Assembly: GCA_019279435.1 (NCBI GenBank)
Contig: JAAALK010000287.1
Location: 14,074,162-14,138,161, forward strand
Direction: 5' to 3'
DNA: 64,000 bases
Source of the DNA: Zizania palustris
Lineage: Eukaryota; Streptophyta; Magnoliopsida; Poales; Poaceae
Part shown: positions 32,726 through 44,075 of the stretch, in pieces
Numbering within the stretch: position 1 is the first letter of the stretch
How the letters are laid out: each line of letters starts with the position of its first letter
Translations under genes and position numbers: made by a program
Notes under the pieces: model-generated
Databases searched by the model: none
What the model was told of the DNA's origin: nothing
Seen by the model: the letters and a program-made list of their open reading frames with translations, nothing else

Positions 32726-33980
32726 TGAGAAACCAAGGGTTGGTTTCGGTGTTTGTGATGAGTGATTCACAGGCTTTTAACCTCTGTTCGAAGGGGTACC
32801 TCCGGAAGAGGTTCGGAGGTTGTACCTCCGAAGGGTGTTCGGAGGTGATCTCACCGAAGGGTGTTCGGTGGTTTGTTTGCTGCAGCTGTTGCAGCGGAGT
32901 GTGCCTATCGGAGGGGTCCGATAGTACACGATGACTGGGTGTGTACCGATGGCTTCGGTACTTTGGGCGGTACACCGGAGTGTGTGCCGGAGGTTGCTAA
33001 CCCGGAGAGGTCTCCGGAGTACTGGATACACTTGTCTGTTTGTCTGTGGTGCGCAGGGACTTCGGAGGCGACAGACGAACATAGCAGGTGAACCTGGGTC
33101 AAGCGGGAGGCTTGATGCCAGGGGAGCGGGGAGCTCCGTCACGGTGGCTGCGAAGGGGTCCGGGTCGGTCCTCGGGTCGAGGTGCGCCAGGTGAAGGCAG
33201 AGAGTGCGGAGCGTGGCTCCGAGTGAAGGTACTCCGAGACAAAGTCCTCGGAGGTGAGACACTTCGAAGGTACTCCGGATGGAGTGACTTCGGAGTTGGA
33301 TGGATCAAGTCCTCTGCGGAGGCAAGGCGTTCGAAGTGTGCTCCGGAGGGAGACATTCGAAGGTGCCCGACGAAAGTCTCAGAAGTCGAGGCGCATCGAA
33401 GGCATGGTCCGGGTGAGGCTCGTCGAGGAGTGTGCTCGGGGAGAGACACTGCGACGAAGGGCTCATGGAATGCTTCGTGAGGAGGCCTTGGACGAAGGAG
33501 GGACTTCGAAGGGTGGTACTCCGAAGGTGGGGCTTCGGAGTGAGGAAGGCTTCGGAGCAAGGCTAGCTCCGGAGCGAGGTTGTCTTGTGGTACTTCGGCC
33601 TGCATGGCTTCGGTACACGGACTGACGGAATTCGAGCTGGGCGGAAGCTGCGAAGCCGTGGTGGTCCACTCCGGAGGTGTTGGTACGAAGGCCCAAGGGC
33701 TTTGACGGCTTCGGCTCAAAACCGTCACTGTATCGGAGGCTATCTTCGGCGAAGCGAAGGCCACCAGGCTCAAGACTTCTCGCCGAAGCTACCGCACCCT
33801 CGCGTGCGAAGGGAGGCTCCAGAAGGTCAAAGACTGTAAAGGCTGACACTGTCTGCTCTGCAAAAAGCTGACGCTGCCCCCTCTGCAAAGCTGACAGAAC
33901 TGAAACCGAAGGCTAGTTTTTAGCCCGAAATTTTAAAAGCTCCCATTCACCCCCCTCTGGTCGCCGTTTCCGGTCCAACA
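32726..33980 (+). repeat. 3' LTR of Sirevirus A, internally deleted
   Basis: 1255 bp instead of 2014. Compared with the 5' LTR it lacks the segment equivalent to about 13404-14161. The join lies at GACAGA, a 6-bp word present at both edges of the lost part. The loss removes the TATA box. Confidence 0.9.
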
Positions 33981-33985
33981 CATCT

Positions 33986-34869
33986 GCTATCTATCAGGTT
34001 TATTCCAATCTTAGGAGGAATTAAGTCCCAAGTTTCATTCCTCAAGTGCAGAGTACTCTTCATTCATTGCTTCTCTCCATTCTCCAGATTTCATAGCTTC
34101 CTGCAGATTTCTAGGCTCTACAACAACCCTAAGAGCTATTGTCGGATTTCTGTTAGTCTTTGTAGTGAGAAAACCCCTTGCATTTTCTGAATACCTGACT
34201 GTACCATCAGTGTACTGCTTGGGCTGCACAACATTATCACGCAATCTTGTCCTCATTGGATGTTGTACAGTAGCATTTTTAGCAGGGGGATTCTCTTGCT
34301 GCACAACAGGACTTGAAGAAGAATTGTTGTCACTTGAAACTGTCTGACTGGCTTCTGCATTTTCGTCAGTAGTACCTGCATGCTGAGAATTTACACTAGA
34401 GTTGTCCAGACCATTAGTAGAGTTAGTTCGTTCAATAGTCACATGATCATTCTCTGCCACTGGTTCAGTTGAGACAGATGATTCAGAGAGAAAATGTCCT
34501 ATGAGAGAATTTTCTGTATATTGTGTGGGTTTGGCTAGAACAGGAAGAATAGTGGGATGATTTGAGTTCTGGACACTAGGTTCACCCTGATTTGCAGGTT
34601 GAGAGAAGGGGAAGACATTTTCATCAAAAATCACATCTCTAGAGATATAAACTCTGCCAGTGATTCTGTCAACACACTTGTATCCTTTGTGAGAGGCATT
34701 GTAACCTATGAACACACACTGCTTAGTTCTGAAGTTCAGTTTCTTATCATTGTAGGCACGCAGATTGGACCAGCAAGCACAACCAAACACACGCAACTTA
34801 GTGTAGTCAGGTTGGATGGAGAAAAGTTTAGGTAGAGATGTGTCTTGACTTATAGTTCTACTTGGCATC
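33986..34869 (-). pseudogene. Copia element B: integrase C-terminus to RT start
   Basis: Minus-strand frame of 277 residues from 34868 to 34035. LRVFGCACWSNLRAYND, QCVFIGYNASHKGYKC and RVYISRDVIFDENVFPF are the C-terminal integrase blocks of Copia. Next comes a low-complexity linker, then the GEWREAMNEEYSALEE block that opens RT. A stop and frame slip follow at about 34035. The text then runs to 33981 and continues at 12230, across Sirevirus A. Upstream, the frame is cut at 34870 by Sirevirus A2. Confidence 0.85.
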
Positions 34870-35650
34870 TGAGAAACAAAGGATTGGTTTCAGAGTCTAT
34901 GATGAGTGATTGACAGATTGTATCCTCTGATTCGAAGGGGTCCTTCCGAAGGAGTTCGGAGGTTGTTTCACCGAAGGGTTCAGTGGGTCTGTTTGCTGCA
35001 GCTGTTGCAGCGGGGTGTGCCTGTCGGAGGGGTCCGATGGTACACGATGACTTAGGTGTACCGAAGGATTTGGTACTTTGGGCAGTACACCGGAGTGTGT
35101 GCCAGAGGTTGTTTAACCGGAGAGGTCTCCGGGGTACTAGAGACACTTGTCTGTCTGTATGTGGTGCGCAGGTGACGTTGGAGGCGACAGACGGTTCGCA
35201 GCAAGTGAACCTGGGTAAAGCGGGAGGCTTGATGCCAGGCGAGCGGGGAGCTCGGTCACGAAGGCTGCGAAGGGGTCGAGGTCGGACCTTGGGTCAAAGT
35301 GCGCCAGGAGAAGGTAGTAAGTGCGGAGTATGGCTCCGATTGAAGGTACTCTGAGACGAAGTCCTCGGAGGCGAGGCACTTCGAAGGGTACTCTGAATGG
35401 AGTGACTTCGAAGTATGGTGGACAAAGTCCTCAGCAATGAGGCAGGGCATTTGAAGTGTGCTCCGGAGGGAGGCACTCGAAGGTATACCCGACGAAGGTC
35501 TCAGAAGTCGAGGTGCATCGAAGGCATGGTCCAGGTGAGGTTTTTCGAGGAGTGTGCTCGGGGAGAGACACTACGACGAAGTGCTCATGGAAGGCTTCGT
35601 GCGGAGGCCTTGGACGAAGGAGGGACTTCGAAGGGTGGTACTCCGAAGGT
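34870..35650 (+). repeat. Truncated LTR of Sirevirus A2
   Basis: Similar to the first half of the A LTR but more diverged. It ends at CCGAAGGTG, where the next bases are gag. It lacks the TATA box, the LTR 3' part, the PBS and the gag start. Confidence 0.85.
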
Positions 35651-37681
35651 GCGCATGGAGGCTTACTTGCTAAGCCAAGGAAATGCAATTTGGGAGATTG
35701 TGGACTCACAATACTCCATCCCTGAAACTCGCACCTCTCAAACAGAGAAGGATCAGTATAATGCCAACTCCAAGGCTAGAAATATATTGTTCATTGGTTT
35801 GAGTCAGAGTGAGTTTGATAGGGTACAACATCTTAGGACAGCTAGGGAAATTTGGACTACACTCACTATTTTTCATGAGGGCTCTACACAGATTAAGGTC
35901 AGGCGCCAGAGCACATATAATCAACAGTATCAGCTGTTTGTGCAGGCACCTAGTGAATCTATAGATGTCATGTTTTCTCGCTTCGATGCGATAGTGAGTA
36001 ACTTGTGATCCAACGGGACGCTTGCTTACAATGATCATGACAGGGCTATCAGGCTTCTCTATGCACTTGATCATAGCATATGGGAAGTGAAGATATCTGG
36101 CATTGAGGAGTCCGTAGGTTATGACACATTGACCTATGTTGAGCTCTTCAGCAAGCTGAAATCCACAGAGATTGCCAAGGCATCTCTTGCAGTGCATAGG
36201 AACTCCTTGCCACAACCATTAGCATTGGTTTCTAGCACTAGCCGTGGCACCCCTACAGAACCAAGCACATCAGGCACTTGTGTTTTTGTAGATGGTTTTG
36301 CTTTGTCCTCCCTAGTCTCCGTCACTAAGGAGCAGCTGGATACTCTGGATGATGATGAGCTTGCTCTCATTGCCAGAAGGTTCACCCGTTTTCATCATGA
36401 GAGACGGGATCAGAGGAGAAGTGGTTTTAGTGGTTGTTTTGAGTGTGGCGATACTTCTCACATCAAGGCCAATTGTCCTAAACTCAAGAAGAGAGATGAG
36501 AGTGAGCGCCCCAAATACCATAAAAAGGAGAGGAAACCCTTTATGAAGGGCAAGCGCGGCAAGGTGGCTAAGAGAGTAGCCAAAGCTGCTTCCAGAGCTT
36601 TTGTTGCTGCTCTCAGTGACATCGACACTTCCTCAACTGAGGAATCGAGCTCTGAGGAGGAGGAGTCTCCAAGGAAGGAGGAGAAGAAGGACAAGAAGGG
36701 ACGAGATTTAACCGGCCTTTGCTTCATGGCCGACAGCGATCACGGCGGCGATGAACTTGACTCATCTGAGGTACCACTATCCTATGACCAGCTTTCAATT
36801 AAAGTAGATGAACTGAATGAAGTAGTTCTCGGTCAGGATAGGTTACTTGTGCAAGCCGCTATAGATAGAAAAAACCTTAGACTTAGGCTAGAATATGTTT
36901 CTACTGATTATGCCATGCTTAAGTCTAGGATTAATGATGCTGAATGTGAATCTTGCACTGTTGTTATGGGTGAGTTTGCTCAGTTGCATTCTGTGCATGA
37001 TCAAACTCTTTATGAGCTTGAGACTGCACAAAAGCAGCTTTTGATAGTGGATTCTAGTCCTCATGATATAATTGAATGCCTGAACTGCCCCTTATTACAT
37101 GAGAGCATTGATTTACGTGATAAGCGTGTTCAGGATTTAGAGGCTAGATTGGAGAGGGCCGGTAGTTCTAAGGATGTGCAACCTGTATGTGACACTTGCA
37201 TAACCTTTAAGGACCAGCTAGGCACTGTTAGAGAGCGAGCTGAGAACCTCATGACTGAAAATGAATACCTTCTTTCTGTGGTTAACAAATGCACTGAGGG
37301 AAAGGGTAGGATGGACTTGCTCTTGGCCAAAACCAAGATGTGTGCTGACAGAGCAGGGTTAGCTCTGGGATTGGGTTTTGAGAGGATTCCTTTAGACAGT
37401 GAAAACAAAACTGTTTTTACCTCACCCACTACCTTAGAGAAAGAAAGAGCGCTGTTAGACACTCCATCAGCCAAAAAGCCTACCCAAACCTCAAAGAAAA
37501 TCACTCCTATTGCAAAGAAAATTCCTCCCAAGAAAAGCACTCAGCAGAAGCCCAAGGAGCCTATGAGGATTGCTCCTATGACCCATGCGAGTGCCCCTAG
37601 GAGAGTGTTTCATTGTTCCTATTATCAGCAGGCGGGTCATTTGGTTGGGTTTTGTTTTCGTCGCATCAAGGATGAGCGACT
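35651..37681 (+). pseudogene. Sirevirus A2 gag
   Basis: It begins mid-gag (VRMEAYLLSQGNAIWEIV) without the first 20 or so residues. There is a nonsense TGA at 36006-36008 where A has CGA. The frame then stays open to 37681. It keeps the first knuckle (CFECGDTSHIKANC), the basic and acidic segments and the helical region. The second knuckle is damaged: Cys is replaced by Tyr in CSYYQQAGHLVGFC. The last codons before C are IKDER. A short ORF starting at 35415 fuses LTR-derived codons to gag in frame; this is a product of the deletion, not a new gene. Confidence 0.85.
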
Positions 37682-38628
37682 GTAACACCCCAAATTTTCA
37701 AAACAATAAAAATATTATTTAAATCAATTTCCTGGAATTTCTTATTTTGAAAATACCTTTAATGCTTTCCTTTGCCCTTTTTGAACTACAACATAGGTGT
37801 AGAGGCCAAACCAGGAGCTGAAAATTTTTGTGTAGGATCCTAAGGCCAAGATATATTTTTGAGAATTTTTATAAATTTTTACCCACCTTGGAAGTAGCCC
37901 TAAGATTTAAATCTATTTTCTGGAATTATTTTTATTCAGAAATGTTTTGAAACAGTATCAGGCCCCTCCCCTCGCTTTCTCTCTCTCCCGACCGACCCAA
38001 CCCACTCCCTCCCACGCGCTCGGACTGACACCCGGGCCCCACCTGTCAGCGAGCCCTCCTCTCTTCACGCGCGCGCCCGACGCCTCGACCCCACCCGTCA
38101 GCCCTCTCGCTCGCGCGCTCACGCCCGCTGGCCAGTGGCCCCTACTTGTCGGACCCGTCGTCAACCTCGCGCCACCGCCCCCAAATCGCGCCGGCCGACT
38201 TTAATCCCTCGGATTCGCTCGTCGCCGGTCCCCTCCCCTCCATTATTCGCCGGCATTAAAATCCCCATATCATGACGACCGTTTCCCCTCTTAATTCCAC
38301 GCGTGATCGTCCTGTTATCGCCTGCATGCGGTGAAACCGCCTCGTCGGCGTTCACTCACGGTCTCCCCCAATTGCGCACCCTCTGCCCCCACTGGTGACC
38401 TTATTTAAACCCCCTGGTGCCCCGCATTCGACCCCCACGCTCACACGCTGCGAGAACGCACCGAACGCCCTCACTCCGAGTTTTAGCGCACTCCTACTGT
38501 TTCACCTCCAGCCACCACTCGCCGTCGCCTCAGACCACCTCTGTCCACGCCCTCGCCACCATCGTGACCGCAAGAATGACCCCGACCTCGGCCACTCCTC
38601 TGTCGACATCGAACCCCGCCGGAACACC

Positions 38629-39536
38629 TGATGAGGACATCACTTCGCATGATACACACATGCACCATCAACCTACAATTCAATTACAGGGACCAATCAC
38701 ACGCGCCCGTGCCCGTCGCTTGAACCATGAGGTTAATTCTTTCCTTAGCAACTATGTTAATATTTGTTGGATGGGATGCTACTGAATACTAGTGATATTC
38801 TGTTGCTTAGGAACATGGGAGATGGAATAAAAGAGTTGGAGTTGAAGACAGAGTCGCACGGATGATTTGAAGTCAAGAATTCGCTGGTTCGGACTACATC
38901 GACCACCATGCACCAAAATGGGCATAACTTCCTCATACGAAGTCCGATTGGCACGTTCTTGGACTTTTGGGAAAGCTAAGGAGAAGATGGATCTTTTGGC
39001 GTTGGTTTCGCCTCATTTGGAGTCTCGAGCCATCCTGTGTGTTTGAAACAGTCCTGCATGACAGAATTGGGCCGTGTTGGCCCATAGTCCGCGTCTGTAC
39101 GTCTTCTAGCCCATAGTCCGAGTCTGTATGTCTTCTACAGGCTGCCCACGCTTTATATACTCACGCCAGCCGCCTTTAGGGTTAGGTTTTGCTTTGTTTG
39201 CATCTACACTTGTGTGTTTAGATCCCGCTCCTGCACCAGACCGATTGGCTGCTGCATCAGCGTTTGTGAAACCTCTCCTTTTCATAGTTTATCTGTGATT
39301 TGGCATTCAACTTGTATCCTTCCTGTTCTTGCTTGTGTTCTTGGGTTTGCTTGCAGGAATTAGCCTTCGTGGTGAGGTCAATCGCGCCTGCGTGGTTGAT
39401 AACCAACGGAGACGGTGGTGTAGCGATTGCAAGGTTTTGATCCGCCGGACCGAAGCCTTGGATCGTCAACGTCGAGATTCTCCACCAATCCAAGTTATCC
39501 TTTACCTAGCGGAAGATCGGGACCAATCCCCCATTA
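38629..39536 (+). repeat. 5' LTR of G1
   Basis: 908 bp. It contains CTTTATATACTCACGCC (TATA at about 39150-39157). It also carries the pol-derived tail peptide frame GPITRARARRLNHEVNSFL near its start, as expected if the 3' LTR overlaps the end of pol. Confidence 0.88.
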
Positions 39537-40688
39537 GTTGGTATCAGAGCTCAGATTTCCCGTTAGGTAACCTCGATCTTCGTTTGTTTTACCTAGAGTC
39601 CAGAAAACCCTCACAAAAAAAATCCCACCAAACCCCTTTGTGCCTTGCGATTTTAATTTCAGTTTTTAACCTTGTTGAGTTTGTGTTCTTGGTCGAGTCT
39701 TGTTGCTGGTTTAGTAATCCCTTTGTGTCATTTGAGTAGTAGTTGGTCTTGTGTCTCAAAAAATTCCCCACCCGAAAAACCCCCCTCCATAGCCCTACTC
39801 GTTTTCCATATCGAGTCTTTGTGACCCCCCTTCGGTAAAATAGGCATAACTTTTCGCTCGTTTGGTAGAAAAATCTGAAATTGTTTGAGCATATTCTTGA
39901 CCCAATTTGGAGGGTCCCCTAACAGGGATTCCCCTGTTAGCCTTCATTAGAATCGCCAAAAAAATCAGGAAGATAAAGAAAAAATTAGTCAAAGTTTTTG
40001 CTCGCCGTTCAGCGAACTTGTTGAATTTCTGTGAACCACATCCCACCTCAGTTGCTGGTGCCAATTTTTGTGGTTGCATCTCTTGTCATCCTTGTTCAAA
40101 AAAATATATAGTGAAAAAAAAGAACCGGTCCTGTCGATTGCTTGTCCGATCTCTTGTCCGATCCCTTGTCCGATCTCTTGTCCGATCCCTTGTCCGATCA
40201 GCGGCAGCGGCGGATTCTGCTTGTCCGATCTCATGTCCGATCCCTTGGCCGATCTCTTGTCCGATCCCTTGTCCGATCAGCGGCAGCGGCAGAGAACTGA
40301 ATTTGGCCTATTATTGCCTCCACTTGAGTTTTGGGCACATAGATTCCCTCTATTGCTTGAATTTTCACATTGGGAGCACTAAGGCCAGCAACTTTGACGA
40401 GTACTAGGGAACACTTATTGAACTTGGTTTAACTGTTATTACTATCGCTAATCCTTGACTCTCACTTTGCCTTCCAAGCTACACCTTTCTCTTGGTCAGG
40501 ACAGGTTCATATCTTGCAATCCACCACCACCCTCCACTTGGTTCGTCACCTGTAGGCCGGTTACCTCACTGCGGCGTGGTAAGAACACTTGAAAGCGTGG
40601 GTAAGGCGCTTGACGGATTGCTTCCACCACACACCACCACCCCACCTAGCTGCTTTCCATAGGGATTATTCTTTGTTGTTTTGTCTTT
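39537..40688 (+). other. G1 leader, no gag seen
   Basis: From the PBS onward there is no sustained gag-like frame. The stretch includes a 12-bp tandem array (40141-40290). The usual gag position is empty, so gag appears to have been lost. Confidence 0.55.
40141..40290. repeat. 12-bp tandem array CTTGTCCGATC(T/C)
   Basis: Five units then AGCGGCAGCGGC, repeated once more after 79 bases (blocks starting 40141 and 40220). Ten units in total, with minor changes (CATG, TTGG) in the second block. Confidence 0.9.
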
Positions 40689-40699
40689 TCACTAACATG

Positions 40700-43324
40700 G
40701 CAGCACTTATTGTACAACGTGTCTTGAGCACTCACATGGACCAGGATGACCGGGCACAACGGAACAATCTATTTCAGACCTTCTTCGTCGTCAATGACCG
40801 CCGTGTACGTGTCATCATAGACAGCGGTAGTTGCAACAATTTGGTGAGTCACGACATGGTAACTAAGCTTCAACTTCCCACACGTGCACATCCACACCCT
40901 TACCACGTACAATGGTTCAACAATAGCGGTAAGGTCAAGGTAACACAAATTGCTCACATCAAATTTTCCATTGGTACATACTTCGGAGTTGCTGATTTTG
41001 ATGTAGTACCAATGCAAGCATGTTCTCTATTACTTGGTAGACCTTGGGAGTATGATACTGATGCTACACACCATGGTAGGAGCAATAAGTACACATTTAT
41101 GTATAAAGGAAAGAAAGTTACATTGCTTCCTTTGACTCCTGCTGAAATTGTGAAATTTGAACAAGAAAAACATGCTAAGGACGCACAAACGAGCAAACAA
41201 CCTTCTGAAAATCAGCAAGTAGCTAAAACACTTTCGAGGCAACAAAAAGATAAAGTTGTTTCTCCTTCTTCATCACAAGTTATTAATCTGAAAGGACGTG
41301 TCATGCTTGCAACTAAAACTAACCTTGCAGTACGTAGTTTTCTTGGTCTTGCAGGTTTCTACCGGTGTTTTGTGAAAGATTTCAGCACCATAGCCGGTCC
41401 TTTGCATGAGTTGACCAAGAAGGGAGTTACTTTTACTTGGGAACCAGCACAAGAACAAGCTTTTTCCACACTCAAGGATCGTCTTACACATTCACTTCTA
41501 CTTCAGCTACCCAACTTTAGTAAGCCTTTTGAGTTAGAATGTGATGCTAGTGGTTTTGGAATAGGAGGTGTGCTGCTACAAGGAGGTAAACCCGTGGCCT
41601 ATTTTAGTGAGAAATTACATGGTCCACAGTTGAATTATTCTACCTATGATAAGGAATTATATGCCTTAGTACGTGTGCTTGAAACTTGGCAACATTACCT
41701 TTTGCCTAAGGAGTTTATTATTCATTTGGATCATGAAGCATTGAAGCATATACGTAGTCAAGCAAATCTGAATAAACGACATGCTAAATGGGTAGAATTT
41801 ATTGAGACTTTTCCATATATCATTAAGCATAAGAAAGGGAAAGATAATGTGATTGCTGATGCTTTATCTAGACGTTATACATTGCTTTCTCAACTTGATT
41901 ATAAGATCTTTGGTTTAGAAACATTGAAGGACATGTATGCTACTGATTTGGACTTCAAAGATGCTTTTGCAAATTGTACAAATGATCGTGCTTGGAACAA
42001 ATTTGTGCTGAATAATGAATATCTTTTTCGTGCTAACAAGTTATGTGTGCCGGCTAGCTCTCTTCGCTTGTTGTTATTGCAGGAAGCACATGGTGGTGGT
42101 TTGATGGGTCATTTTGGATCAAAGAAAACCGAAGATGTGTTGTCCACACACTTCTATTGGCCTAGGATGAGACGAGATGTTGAGCGCTATGTGGCACGAT
42201 GCACTACTTGCAATAAAGCTAAGTCCCGTCTAAACCCACATGGTCTTTATATGCCTCTGCCCGTTCCTAGCGTATCTTGGGAGGATATTTCTATGGATTT
42301 TGTGTTAGGATTACCTAGAACTAGGAGGGGGAGAGATAGTATTTTTGTGGTGGTAGATCGGTTCTCTAAAATGGCGCATTTTATACCTTGTCACAAGAGC
42401 GACGACGCTACCAATGTTGCTGATTTGTTTTTCAGAGAGGTCGTACGCTTGCATGGAGTTCCCAATACCATCGTTTCAGATCATGATGCTAAATTCTAAA
42501 GACATTTTTGGAGGACGTTGTGGCATAAGTTGGGGACGAAGCTGCTATTTTCTACTACTTGTCACCCACAAACAGATGGGCAAACGGAGGTCGACAACCG
42601 TACATTGTCCACCATGTTGAGGGCTGTTTTGAAGACCAACTTGAAGCTCTGGGAAGAGTGTCTACCTCATATTGAGTTTGCATATAATAGATCAGTACAC
42701 TCCACTACTAAGGTAAGTCCGTTTCAAGTGGTCTATGGCTTTAATCCGCGTGCTCCTATTGATTTGCTATCATTACCACCATCTGAAAACTTTAATTTTG
42801 ATGCTACTACACGTGCTGAATTATTACTTAAGATGCATGAAACTACTAAAGCAAATATAGAGAAAATTAATGAGAGATATCGTGCTTATGGTAGTAAGGG
42901 TAGAAAAGCGATAACATTTGAACCAGGTGATCTTGTTTGGTTGCATTTGCGCAAGGATCATTTTCCCGATTTGAGAAAGTCTAAATTGATGCCCCGTGCT
43001 GATGGTCCTTTCCGTGTGCTTGAGAAGATCAATGATAATGCATATAAACTTGAGTTGCCTGCAGCTTTTGGGGTTAGTCCCACATTTAACATTTTAGATT
43101 TAAAGCCCTATTTGGGAGATGATGATGGGCTTGAGTCGAGGACGACTCTAATTCAAGAGGGGGAGGATGATGAGGACATCACTTCGCATGATACACACAT
43201 GCACCATCAACCTACAATTCAATTACAGGGACCAATCACACGCGGCCGTGCTCGTAGCTTGAACCATGAGGTTAATTTTTTCCTTAGCAACTATGTTAAT
43301 ATTTGTTGGATGGGATGCTACTGA
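40700..43324 (+). pseudogene. G1 pol remnant: protease, RNase H, integrase
   Basis: The frame to 42499 opens with an aspartic protease (VIIDSGSCNNLVS, LLLGRPWEYD). At about 41315-41335 the text jumps from the protease-RT linker directly to FLGLAGFYRCFVKDFS, the RT/RNase H connection, so the RT palm with its YxDD is gone. RNase H follows (FELECDASGFGIGGVLLQGG, HLDHEALKHI). The integrase HHCC region is GHFGSKKTEDV...CTTCNKAKS, and its core starts at DISMDFVLGLP. TAA at 42497-42499 interrupts the core. The same frame reopens to 43324 (TCHPQTDGQTEVDNRTL, GPFRVLEKINDNAYKLELP) and passes into the 3' LTR. It cannot make an active RT, so movement would need enzymes from a relative. Confidence 0.88.
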
Positions 43325-44075
43325 ATACTAGTGATATTCTGTTGCTTAGGAACATGAGAGATGGAATAGAAGAGTTGGAGTTGAAGACGGAGTCACACGG
43401 ATGATTTGAAGTCAAGAATTCGCTGGTTCGGACTACATCGACCACCATGCACCAAAATGGGCATAACTTCCTCATACGAATTCCGATTGGCGCGTTCTTG
43501 GACTTTTTGGAAAGCTAAGGAGAAGATGGATCTTTTGGCGTTGGTTTCGTCTCATTTGGAGTCTCGAGCCGTCCTATGTGTTTGAAACAGTCCTGCGTGA
43601 CAGAATTGGGCCGTGTTGGCCCATAGTTCGAGTTTGTACGTCTTCTAGCCCATAGTCCGAGTCTGTACGTCTTCTACAGGCTGCCCACGTTTTATATACT
43701 CATGCCAGCCACCTTTAGGGTTAGGTTTTGCTTTGTTTGCATCTACACTTGTGTGTTTAGATCCCGCTCCTGCACCGGACCGATTGGCTGCTGCATCAGC
43801 GTTTGTGAAACCTCTCCTTTTCATAGTTTATCTGTGATTTGGCATTCGACTTGTATCCTTCCTGTTCTTGCTTGTGTTCTTGGGTTCGCTTGCAGGAATT
43901 AGCCTTCGTGGCGAGGTCAATCGTGCCTGCGTGGTTGATAACCAACGGAGACGGTGGTGTAGCAATTGCAAGGTTTTGATCCACCGGACCGAAGCCTTGG
44001 ATCGTCAACGTCGAGATTCTCCACCAATCCAAGTTATCCTTTACCTAGCGGAAGATCGGGACCAATCTCCCATTA
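43168..44075 (+). repeat. 3' LTR of G1
   Basis: 908 bp, directly after the purine tract and followed by ACACC. Its first 157 bases encode the tail of the G1 polyprotein. Confidence 0.9.

Larger units (their letters stand above)
12231..33980 (+). mobile_element. Sirevirus (Copia/SIRE) element A, with D inside
   Basis: The 5' LTR is 12231-14244 and the 3' LTR 32726-33980. The element is flanked by CATCT (12226-12230, 33981-33985) and inserted in Copia B. Each LTR begins TGAGAAACCAAG and ends GGTCCAACA. The PBS-like TTGGTATCAGAGC follows the 5' LTR. Internal order is gag, pol, a non-coding tail with many polypurine tracts, then the 3' LTR. Large gag, repeated PPTs and 2-kb palindrome-rich LTRs are hallmarks of Sireviruses. 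Gypsy element D interrupts gag at 14704. By eye about 17 positions differ over the 1.25 kb shared by the two LTRs, so A is older than D. It carries several nonsense mutations and is inactive. Confidence 0.9.
38629..44075 (+). mobile_element. CRM-like Gypsy element G1, internally deleted
   Basis: LTRs 38629-39536 and 43168-44075 (908 bp each) both run TGATGAGGACATC to CCCATTA, with target duplication ACACC (38624-38628, 44076-44080). The PBS is TTGGTATCAGAGC (39538-39550). The PPT is AAGAGGGGGAGGA, just before 43168. About 30 differences between the LTRs by eye make it much older than A3 or D. Gag is missing and most of the RT is deleted. The coding frame runs 52 codons into the 3' LTR and ends in GPITRGRARSLNHEVNFFL. 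This overlap and TR-rich motif resemble the CR motif of CRM (centromeric) Gypsy elements, but the lineage call is tentative. Confidence 0.85.

Noticed and set aside
35415..36008. Possible novel fusion gene
   Set aside because: It is LTR sequence joined to gag by a deletion and ends at a nonsense codon. No sign of selection.
39907..40407. 166-codon frame in the G1 leader
   Set aside because: It spans the 12-bp repeat and has no gag-like motif. I do not consider it a gag remnant.
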